Source: Conexibacter sp. (GTDB lineage Bacteria > Actinomycetota > Thermoleophilia > Solirubrobacterales > Solirubrobacteraceae). From it: DNA of 7,464 nucleotides. Made by a program: the position numbers and the translations under genes. The first letter of the stretch is position 1; each line of letters starts with the position of its first letter. The stretch spans positions 1 to 7,464 of the forward strand of contig JAOPZG010000663.1 in NCBI GenBank assembly GCA_025964215.1, given 5' to 3'. The notes under the pieces were generated by a model. The model was not told the DNA's origin, made no database searches, and saw nothing but the letters and a program-made list of their open reading frames with translations. Of this stretch, positions 1 to 4,935 are shown one piece after another.

Positions 1-204
1 CTGACCGTCGCCGGCCCGGTGGCCGTCCAGGCCGCCGCCGTCGCCGTGACCGGCTTCGCCGCGGGCGCCGCGACCGTCGCGGTCGTCCGCCACCGCCGCG
101 CGAAGAAGCAGGTCCGCTCCCGCCGCAAGGACCGCAAGGCCCTCGGCGACGTCCGGGCGTCGCGGTCGTTCCTGGTGGACATCCACCTGCTGAACCGCGA
201 CTGA
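1..204 (+). CDS. Small membrane-anchored hypothetical protein, 5' end outside window
   Basis: The frame is open from base 1 to a TGA at 202-204, giving 67 visible residues. The GTG at 19 could be a start, but the frame continues upstream without a stop, so the gene is treated as partial. What can be seen is an Ala/Val/Gly-rich hydrophobic stretch (about residues 7-28), then a strongly basic segment (RHRRAKKQVRSRRKDRK), then a C-terminus ending SFLVDIHLLNRD. This looks like one transmembrane segment with a cytoplasmic basic tail. Codon use is typical of the window (nearly all G/C third positions), which supports real coding. I do not recognise a named family and assign no function. It could be the tail of a longer protein. 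Confidence 0.6.
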   Translation: MTVAGPVAVQAAAVAVTGFAAGAATVAVVRHRRAKKQVRSRRKDRKALGDVRASRSFLVDIHLLNRD

Positions 205-220
205 GGGCGCGGAGCGTGGC

Positions 221-333
221 ATGCCCGCGATCTCTCAAAAGAACCGGATCACGATCCCCGCTTCGCCGGCAGCCTCGACAAGAGCGTGTATCCGCCCGGC
301 TACCTCGACGAGGTCCGTGACGGTTGGGCGTGA
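221..333 (+). pseudogene. Remnant of AbrB/MazE-type (SpoVT-AbrB) antitoxin gene, internally deleted and frameshifted
   Basis: ATG at 221 has a GGAG six bases upstream and reads MPAISQKNRITIP, the typical opening of SpoVT/AbrB swapped-hairpin antitoxins (consensus near 'SxKxQxTIP'). From about 247 the other forward frame reads DPRFAGSLDKSVYPPGYLDE and ends VRDGWA-stop at 331-333. This matches the C-terminal tail I recall for the same family in actinobacteria. The two halves meet around 245-258 in different frames. The middle of the DNA-binding domain, roughly 30 residues of a usual length near 70, is missing. A simple reading is an intact antitoxin that lost an internal segment not divisible by three, leaving a dead gene. 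The 5' frame alone runs on to a TAG at 380-382, but its later residues look random. A sequencing error cannot explain the missing middle. Family assignment rests on motif memory, not a search. Confidence 0.6.
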
Positions 334-432
334 GTGTCCCGGCAGCGATCCGCTTCTCAACGCCGACTACGCCTGCCGCTAGACGGTGGTCGGGCCGTCG
401 TCAAGGCGCACGCCGCGATGCTCGCGGAGTGA
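330..432 (+). pseudogene. Possible PIN-domain (VapC-type) toxin remnant
   Basis: A GTG at 330-332 overlaps the antitoxin stop in GTGA fashion, the usual arrangement for a downstream toxin gene. It reads V-S-V and then degenerates. After a frame change the DNA reads GSDPLLNADYACR to a TAG at 380-382, which loosely resembles the N-terminal strand of PIN toxins (V-L-D-x-D-x-L-L-x-A-D). A third frame then gives DGGRAVVKAHAAMLAE to a TGA at 430-432. No frame gives a domain-length protein, so nothing functional is predicted. The identification rests mainly on position behind the antitoxin remnant and could be wrong. The rest of the gap, 433-486, shows nothing. Confidence 0.25.
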
Positions 433-486
433 CGACGTCTGCCGCTGAGAGCGGCTCCGGTGCGAGCGCTCGTCTGCCGGGGCGCG

Positions 487-492
487 TAGCCT
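487..492 (+). promoter_or_regulatory. Candidate -10 element (TAGCCT) for a leaderless alkA transcript
   Basis: TAGCCT fits the actinobacterial -10 pattern TANNNT and ends ten bases before the ATG at 503. Transcription starting at the usual distance would begin at or just before the start codon. No Shine-Dalgarno is visible in 493-502 (GCGGCCCCCG), which agrees with leaderless translation. No convincing -35 was found. Confidence 0.35.
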
Positions 493-502
493 GCGGCCCC
501 CG

Positions 503-1417
503 ATGATCGAAGTGCGCCGTGAGATCCGCCCTGCGTGGCCGTTCCGCCTGCCGGGCGCCGGTGGGATGGACGGCGTCGCGCGGCGGCGTGGCGGGGTGCT
601 GGAGCGGCTGCTGCACGTCGAGGACGAGCCGGTGGTGCTGCGCGCGGCGCAGCCGTCCGTGGATCGCGTCGTGATCGGCGCGCGCGGCGCGCGGGCGGAT
701 GTGTGCGAGGAGGCGATCGCGCGGCTGCGCGCGGCCTTCGGCGTGGACCAGTCGCTGGCGCCGTTCTACGAGCGCTTCCGCGACGACCCGCTGATCGGCC
801 CGTCGGTGCGCGCGCGGCCGCACCTGCGGGGCGCGCGGCGGCCGGAGCCGTTCGAGGCGCTCGCGTGGGCGATCTGCGAGCAGCTGATCGAGTACGAGCG
901 CGCGGCGGCGATCGAGCGGCGGATCGTGTTCGAGCTGGGGCGGAGCGCTCCGGGGTGGGATGGCACGACGGTCCTGCGCGACCTGCCGAGCGCGGCGACC
1001 CTGGGCGCGACGTCGCCGGCGTTGTTGCAGTCCTTCGACCTCTCGGCTGGGCGGTCGCTTGCTTTGGTGCGCGCCGCGCGCGAGGTCGCCTCGGGGCGCG
1101 CGGACCTCCACGCCGCCGACCACGAGCGCGCGTGGGCGCGGCTGCGGCGGATCCCGGGCGTGGGGTCGTGGACGATCGCGGTGCTGGCGCTGCACGGCCA
1201 GGGCCGGCACGACGTCCTGCCCGCGGGCGACTTGGCCTACATCAAGCTCGTCGGCCGCGCGGCCGCGGGCGGGCGGCCCTCGGCGCGCGCGACCGAGGAG
1301 GAGGTCCTCGAGTTCTTCTCCGCCTACGAGGGCTGGATGGGCCTCGCCGGGCTGCACGCGCTCGGCGGGATGGCGAGCGGCGCGGGCGCGTCGCTGCGGT
1401 TCGCGGCGGCGGCGTAG
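503..1417 (+). CDS. alkA: AlkA-type DNA-3-methyladenine glycosylase (HhH-GPD superfamily)
   Basis: The 304-residue protein is close in length to E. coli AlkA (282). It would excise alkylated bases such as 3-methyladenine from DNA, leaving an abasic site for base-excision repair. The helix-hairpin-helix is at about residues 214-230 (LRRIPGVGSWTIAVLAL). It is followed by LPAGDLAYIK at 239-248, which aligns with the AlkA 'LPDDYLIK' segment, making Asp243 the likely catalytic aspartate. The C-terminal segment around 275-288 (YEGWMGLAGLHALG) matches the conserved 'W-x-P-W-R-x-Y-A-x-x-H' region. FEALAWAICEQLIEYERA (117-134) fits the family helix before the HhH. ATG at 503 is chosen as the first start; GTG at 512 is an alternative, because the PAWPFRLP segment near residue 10 looks conserved. 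No ada or ogt gene is adjacent. The last 94 bp overlap the 3' end of the opposing PhzF gene. The general family is secure; the exact lesion range is not readable. Confidence 0.9.
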   Translation: MIEVRREIRPAWPFRLPGAGGMDGVARRRGGVLERLLHVEDEPVVLRAAQPSVDRVVIGARGARADVCEEAIARLRAAFGVDQSLAPFYERFRDDPLIGPSVRARPHLRGARRPEPFEALAWAICEQLIEYERAAAIERRIVFELGRSAPGWDGTTVLRDLPSAATLGATSPALLQSFDLSAGRSLALVRAAREVASGRADLHAADHERAWARLRRIPGVGSWTIAVLALHGQGRHDVLPAGDLAYIKLVGRAAAGGRPSARATEEEVLEFFSAYEGWMGLAGLHALGGMASGAGASLRFAAAA

Positions 1418-2253
1418 GCGGCGGCAGCCGCGCCGCCGACGCGCGTGGCCGTGACGCGTCCGTCCTCGCGGTACGCGTGCGCCTCGATGAGCGACGGACG
1501 GCCCATCGCGCGGCCCTGGGCGATCGTGGTCCGGTGCCAGCCGTCCGCGCTCTGGTGGTGATGCGCGAGGTACGCCCCGAGCCCGCAGGCGGCGACGCCG
1601 GTAGCGGGGTCCTCGTCGTAGCCGGCGCGGAGGGGGAACTGGCGGGCGGCGGCGTCCGCGCCGCGCGCGTCCAGCGTGAAGGGGTAGAGGCCGGTGACGC
1701 CGAGCGCGTCGCAGAGCGCCCAGAGGGTCTCGAAGTCCGGAGTGAGCGCGTCGAGCGCCGCCTCGCTCGCGAGCGGCACCAGCAGCTTGGCGCGCGCGGT
1801 CGAGACCGGCTGGATCGGGCCGATCTCGCGCGCGAGGTCCTCCGGGCGCGCGCCGAGCGCCGCCAGCACGGCGCTCGGGTCCTCGACCGGCGCGCCGAGC
1901 TCCGGCGGGAACTGCTCCACGAGCGCGCGATCGCCGTCCTCCAGCCAAACACGGCGGACGCCCAGCGGCGTCTGCACACGCTCCGGCGCGCGGCCCTCGG
2001 CGGCCAGCAGCACGGTCGCCGCGACCGTCGCGTGGACGCACATCTCCATCTCGTGGTTCGGGACGAAGTAGCGCAGGCGCACATCGGCGCCCGACTCCGG
2101 CTCGAGGACGAAGCACGTCTCGTGCCCGAGCTCCGCCGCCGCGGCCCGCATCCGCTCGGTGCTCCAGTCGTCCGCGCCGAAGACGACGGGGCACGGGTTC
2201 CCACCGCCCTCGCCGTCGGCGAAGACGACGGTGTGGCGGACCTCAGATCCCAC
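1324..2253 (-). CDS. PhzF-family isomerase-like protein, last gene of the TPP-riboswitch operon
   Basis: The 309-residue protein has the two-lobed PhzF/DapF-type layout. Visible features are GGGNPCPVVF (16-25), the N-lobe active-site motif FVPNHEMEMCVHAT (63-76), and the C-lobe motif DPATGVAACGLGAYL (215-229), the family's 'DPxTGSA' element. By alignment, Glu68 matches the catalytic Glu of PhzF (Glu45 in Pseudomonas). The usual Gly of the G-H-x-T motif is Val73 here, in a C-V-H-A-T variant. The family contains isomerases and epimerases, and no phenazine genes are near, so the substrate is unknown. GTG at 2253 starts inside the thiY 3' end (11-bp overlap), suggesting translational coupling and hence TPP control. 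Residues from about 279 on (AAAANRSDAP onward) lie antisense to alkA and look like a non-conserved tail. Confidence is for the family, not the reaction. Confidence 0.88.
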   Translation of the reverse strand: MGSEVRHTVVFADGEGGGNPCPVVFGADDWSTERMRAAAAELGHETCFVLEPESGADVRLRYFVPNHEMEMCVHATVAATVLLAAEGRAPERVQTPLGVRRVWLEDGDRALVEQFPPELGAPVEDPSAVLAALGARPEDLAREIGPIQPVSTARAKLLVPLASEAALDALTPDFETLWALCDALGVTGLYPFTLDARGADAAARQFPLRAGYDEDPATGVAACGLGAYLAHHHQSADGWHRTTIAQGRAMGRPSLIEAHAYREDGRVTATRVGGAAAAAYAAAANRSDAPAPLAIPPSACSPARPIQPS

Positions 2254-3259
2254 GGCCCGGCAGGAACTCGTTGGTCAGCGACGTCGGCGTTGGGAGCCGC
2301 TTCACGAGGCCGTTGTCCACCATCCACTGCCCGTAGGCCTTCCACTCGTCGGCGTTCATGTAGCCGAACGGGAAGGCGGCGTCGTCGGGGAAGAAGACCG
2401 GCAGCGTCGCCTTGACCTGCGCGAGCTGGGTCGCGCGGTCGAGGCTCGAGTCGGCCTTGACGAGCGCGTCGGCGCCGACGTTCGGGTCCGCCTTCACGGC
2501 CTTCGCGCCGCGCGAGACAGCCTGGAGGAAGCGCCGCATGACGTCGCCGACGCCCTTCTCCTGCAACCTGTCCGTGTCGGCCACGAAGACGAGCTCCTGG
2601 TAGGTCGGGACGCCGACCTGGTCCATGCGGATGATCGTCGGCCTCTTGTGCTGGCGCTGGAGCTGGACGCCCTCGATGTTCCAGAACGCGCCGAGCGTCG
2701 CGTCGACCTTCTTGGACAACATGCTCGGGATCAGGTTGAACCCCACGTTGATCTCGTGGACCTGCGCCGGGTCGACGCCGTTGGCCTTCGCGATGGTCTT
2801 CAGGTACGCCGACTGGTAGGGGATCCCGGCCGTGCCGACCTTCTTGCCCTTGAGGTCCTTGGGCGCCTTGACCTTGCCGCCGAGCGAGATGATGGACGTG
2901 AGCGGCTTCTGGACGAGCGCGCCGATCGCGGCCAGGCGGGCGCCCTTGTCGCGGGCGAGCAGCAGCTCGGGCTCGTAGGAGATCGCGATGTCGGCCTGCC
3001 CGGCGGCGACGAGCTTGAGCGGCGCGGCGGGGTCCGAGGGGGTGCGGATCCGGACGTCCAGCCCCTCGGCCTTGAACGCTCCGGTCGCCTGAGCGGCGTA
3101 GATCGGCGCGTGATCGGCGTTGGGCAGGTAGTCGAGGACGAGGTCGACGCGCTCGAGCTCGCCGCCGGTCGTCGTGACGTCCTGCTTGGAGCCGCAGGCC
3201 GACAGCGCGACGGCGGCGGTCAGCACGGCGAGGACGGTGGCGGCGGCGCGGCGGTTCAT
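2243..3259 (-). CDS. thiY: ThiY-like substrate-binding lipoprotein (NMT1/THI5-like family) for a thiamine pyrimidine precursor
   Basis: The 338-residue protein begins with a lipoprotein signal (MNRRAAAT, hydrophobic core, lipobox L-S-A-C with Cys22), so it should be anchored outside the membrane. The mature part follows the NMT1/ThiY pattern: VDLVLDYLPNADHAPIYAA (38-56), which parallels the ligand-pocket segment 'LDWTPNTNHxGLY' of ThiY proteins; GAFKAEGLDVRI (60-71); LVAAGQADIAISYE (83-96); and LKGKKVGTAGIPYQSAYLK (136-154). Known ThiY proteins bind formylaminopyrimidine or related HMP precursors. The TPP riboswitch upstream supports that substrate class over sulfonates or nitrate. ATG at 3259 overlaps the permease stop as ATGA, which decides the start; in-frame sequence upstream is antisense shadow. 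The Thi5 cysteine/histidine motif for HMP synthesis is absent, so this is a binding protein and not the synthase. The exact ligand is inferred. Confidence 0.88.
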   Translation of the reverse strand: MNRRAAATVLAVLTAAVALSACGSKQDVTTTGGELERVDLVLDYLPNADHAPIYAAQATGAFKAEGLDVRIRTPSDPAAPLKLVAAGQADIAISYEPELLLARDKGARLAAIGALVQKPLTSIISLGGKVKAPKDLKGKKVGTAGIPYQSAYLKTIAKANGVDPAQVHEINVGFNLIPSMLSKKVDATLGAFWNIEGVQLQRQHKRPTIIRMDQVGVPTYQELVFVADTDRLQEKGVGDVMRRFLQAVSRGAKAVKADPNVGADALVKADSSLDRATQLAQVKATLPVFFPDDAAFPFGYMNADEWKAYGQWMVDNGLVKRLPTPTSLTNEFLPGRGI

Positions 3260-3999
3260 GCGTCGGGGTCCTTTCGGTGGGCCCATGGCGCCAGGCGGCG
3301 CTCGGCGAGGGCGAGGAGGGCGAAGCAGCAGATGGCGAGGGCGGCGAGGACGGTGACCGCGGCCCAGGCGCGCGCGGTCTCCAGCTGGGGGATCGACTGG
3401 AGCAGCAGGTGGCCGAGCCCCTTCTCGGAGCCGGCGTACTCGGCGAAGACCGCGGCGATCCCCCCGACGGCCACGGCGATCTTTGCGCCGCTGAGCGCGG
3501 CGGGCAGCGCGGCGGGCGCCTCGACCCAGCGGAACGTCTGGGCACGGCTCGCGCCGAGGCTGCGCAGGAGCTTGTGCTGCTCGGGGTCGACGGCGGCGAG
3601 GCCGTCGAGCGTCGTGACGACGATGGGGAAGAAGCAGACGAGCGCGACGATCACGAGCTTGGGCAGCAGGCCGTACCCGAACCACGCGGCGAGCAGCGGG
3701 GCGATCGTGACGATCGGGATCGCCTGCGTCCCGACGAGCAGCGGGTAGACGGCGCGGCGCAGCGGGCCGAAGCGGTGGAGGGCGAGCGCGAGCAGCGCGC
3801 CGGCGGCGAGCGCGAGGGCGAGGCCGAGCACGACCTCCTGCGCGGTGACGAGCAGGTTGTCCCACAACAGGCCGCGATCCTCCCAGAGCGAGGCGGCGAC
3901 CTGGTCGGGCGCGGGCAGGATGAAGTCGTCGATCGAGCCCAGGCGCGCGTAGGCCTCCCAGCCGCCGAGCAGCGCGATGACGACGAGCGCGGCGAGCAT
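3256..3999 (-). CDS. thiX: ThiX-like ABC transporter permease (BPD_transp_1 type)
   Basis: The 247-residue protein has about six hydrophobic segments (roughly 2-18, 52-75, 84-106, 112-131, 172-190, 208-232). The EAA loop that contacts the ATPase is at about 140-172, with LLRSLGASRAQTFRWVEAP followed by AALPAALSGAK; this matches the SsuC/TauC/ThiX permease group. It would form a homodimeric channel for the substrate delivered by the lipoprotein encoded next. ATG at 3999 overlaps the ATPase stop by one base (TGATG), and the gene's own stop overlaps the next ATG (ATGA), so all three transporter genes are translationally coupled. Longer in-frame sequence upstream (to 4785) is antisense shadow of the ATPase gene and is excluded. 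Sequence alone cannot separate ThiX from SsuC; the riboswitch and ThiY partner decide it. Confidence 0.88.
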   Translation of the reverse strand: MLAALVVIALLGGWEAYARLGSIDDFILPAPDQVAASLWEDRGLLWDNLLVTAQEVVLGLALALAAGALLALALHRFGPLRRAVYPLLVGTQAIPIVTIAPLLAAWFGYGLLPKLVIVALVCFFPIVVTTLDGLAAVDPEQHKLLRSLGASRAQTFRWVEAPAALPAALSGAKIAVAVGGIAAVFAEYAGSEKGLGHLLLQSIPQLETARAWAAVTVLAALAICCFALLALAERRLAPWAHRKDPDA

Positions 4000-4766
4000 C
4001 AGGCCATCGCCCCGCGCAGCGCCTCGAGCGCGCGGGCCCGGACGGCGACGACGCGCGCGTCGGTCGGGTCGCGACCGGTCGCGGTGCGCGGCAGGTCGAC
4101 CGCGAGGTCGGCGACGATCCGGCCGGGGCGCGGGGAGAGGACGAGCACGCGGTCGGCGAGGACCGCGGCCTCCTCGACGTCGTGGGTGACGAGCAGGACG
4201 GTGCGCGGCGTGCGATGCAGGATCGCCGACAGCCACGTCTGCGCGTCGGCGCGGGTGATCGCGTCGAGGGCGCCGAAGGGCTCGTCGAGGCAGAGGATCG
4301 GCGCGCCGGAGAGGAGCGTGCGCGCGACGGCGACGCGCTGGCGCATGCCGCCGGAGAGCTCCCACGTCCGGGAGGCCTCGAAGCCGTCGAGGCCGAGCTC
4401 CGTGAGCAGAGCGTGGGCCTGGGCGCGGGCGTCGCTCTTGTTGGTGCCCGCGAGCCTGAGGGGAAGCGCCGCGTTGTCGCGCGCGTCGAGCCAGGGGAGC
4501 AGCAGGTCCCGCTGGGGCATCAGCACCGCGCGGCCGGCGTGGACGGTCCCGTCGCTCGGCTCCTGCAAGCCGCACACGAGCTCCAGCAGCGTCGACTTCC
4601 CGCACCCGCTCGGGCCCACGACCGCGACGACCTCCCGCGGCGCGATCCGCAGCGCGACGTCCTGCAAGGCCACCACCTCGCCGAACCGGCGCGTGAGACC
4701 CTGCAACCGCACTTCGCCTTCCAGCTCGCGAGCCTCCACGACCGGAGCCCCGACCCTCGTCGCCAT
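3999..4766 (-). CDS. thiZ: ThiZ-like ABC transporter ATPase
   Basis: The 255-residue protein has all ABC ATPase motifs: Walker A GPSGCGKST (51-59), Q-loop MPQRDLLLPW (83-92, Gln85), signature LSGGMRQR (137-144), Walker B ILCLDEP (157-163) with catalytic Glu162, D-loop GALD (165-168) and H-loop His195 in THDVEEA. The order and the R-P-G-R segment near 213-216 are typical of the SsuB/TauB/ThiZ group. It would power uptake through the ThiX permease from the cytoplasmic side. ATG at 4766 is fixed by a strong GGAGG six bases upstream. It is the first gene after the TPP riboswitch and its expression should fall when TPP is bound. An acidic N-terminal extension of about 18 residues precedes the first strand of the domain. 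All catalytic residues are intact. Confidence 0.92.
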   Translation of the reverse strand: MATRVGAPVVEARELEGEVRLQGLTRRFGEVVALQDVALRIAPREVVAVVGPSGCGKSTLLELVCGLQEPSDGTVHAGRAVLMPQRDLLLPWLDARDNAALPLRLAGTNKSDARAQAHALLTELGLDGFEASRTWELSGGMRQRVAVARTLLSGAPILCLDEPFGALDAITRADAQTWLSAILHRTPRTVLLVTHDVEEAAVLADRVLVLSPRPGRIVADLAVDLPRTATGRDPTDARVVAVRARALEALRGAMA

Positions 4767-4769
4767 CTG

Positions 4770-4777
4770 CTCCCTCC
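4770..4777 (-). promoter_or_regulatory. Ribosome-binding site of thiZ inside the riboswitch 3' core
   Basis: GGAGGGAG on the minus strand has its GGAGG core six bases from the ATG at 4766. The same bases are the conserved 3' GGAGGGA end of the TPP aptamer, so ligand-stabilised folding would hide the site directly. Confidence 0.75.
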
Positions 4778-4860
4778 GCGGGCATTACCCCACAGGTTCG
4801 AAGGGTCAGCGCCGGGATCCGAAGACGCTATCTCAGCCTGCTTCCGCAAGCCCCCCTGTG
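4771..4860 (-). promoter_or_regulatory. TPP riboswitch (THI-box) in the leader of the thiZXY-phzF operon
   Basis: Read on the minus strand, the leader contains the conserved THI-box elements in order: GGGGGCTT; then GGCTGAGAT (CTGAGA at 4836-4831); then ACCCTTCGAACCTG (about 4806-4793); then GGGGTAATGCCCGCGGAGGG (about 4791-4772). These are the pyrimidine-binding CUGAGA and pyrophosphate-side cores of the aptamer. The helices can be drawn. P2 is GCTTGC/GCAGGC closed by a GGAA loop. P3 has AGCG/CGCT with an inner TC-TTCG-GA hairpin. P4/P5 has GGG/CCC flanking TAAT. I could not find a clear long P1. The 3' AGGGA core is also the ribosome-binding site of thiZ and no terminator lies between aptamer and gene, so control is probably at translation initiation. 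TPP binding is established for this RNA class; the mode here is inferred. Confidence 0.93.
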
Positions 4861-4910
4861 TTCACACTCGCTTCGAGCCTACCGGACGGGCGCTCGACAC
4901 ATGGTGTGAA
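4861..4910. repeat. Inverted repeat TTCACAC...GTGTGAA in the divergent control region
   Basis: TTCACAC (4861-4867) and GTGTGAA (4904-4910) are perfect 7-bp inverted arms separated by 36 bp. The interval holds the candidate thi -10 box and a small CTCG-CTT-CGAG hairpin (4867-4877). One arm also belongs to GTGT-TC-ACAC (4858-4867). It could be a paired operator for the two divergent transcription units, or chance. Confidence 0.35.
4876..4881 (-). promoter_or_regulatory. Candidate -10 element (TAGGCT) for the thi operon
   Basis: TAGGCT on the minus strand fits the TANNNT pattern of high-GC actinobacteria. Start of transcription about seven bases later would fall near 4868, just upstream of the aptamer. 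No good -35 hexamer at 16-19 bp was found. Confidence 0.35.
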
Positions 4911-4921
4911 GTCGTCTTGGC

Positions 4922-4927
4922 GGGAGG
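4922..4927 (+). promoter_or_regulatory. Ribosome-binding site selecting the GTG start of the DUF2971 gene
   Basis: GGGAGG lies eight bases before GTG 4936. It favours that start over GTG 4942 (14 bases away) and GTG 4906, which has no upstream site. Confidence 0.6.
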
Positions 4928-4935
4928 CGAGAATC

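Noticed and set aside
401..3748. Very long Arg/Ala/Gly/Pro-rich open frames on both strands across alkA, phzF and the thi genes
   Set aside because: They are antisense or out-of-phase shadows produced by high GC. They lack domain motifs and contradict the clear families in the accepted frames.
3260..3865. Long N-terminal extension of the thiY frame
   Set aside because: ATG 3259 begins a textbook lipoprotein signal and overlaps the permease stop; the extension is shadow of the permease gene.
2243..4766. Assignment of the transporter as sulfonate/taurine (SsuABC/TauABC) or nitrate uptake
   Set aside because: The families are related, but the TPP riboswitch upstream and the ThiY-like pocket segment near residues 40-55 favour a thiamine precursor.
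4000..4785. Long N-terminal extension of the permease frame
   Set aside because: It lies wholly over the ATPase gene in another phase, is Arg/Gly-rich and has no motif. The ATG at 3999, touching the ATPase stop, gives a normal-length permease.
3277..4935. Extension of the DUF2971 frame upstream by about 550 codons
   Set aside because: It is antisense to thiY, thiX, thiZ and the riboswitch, with low-complexity composition. The family motifs begin only after 4936, where a ribosome-binding site is present.
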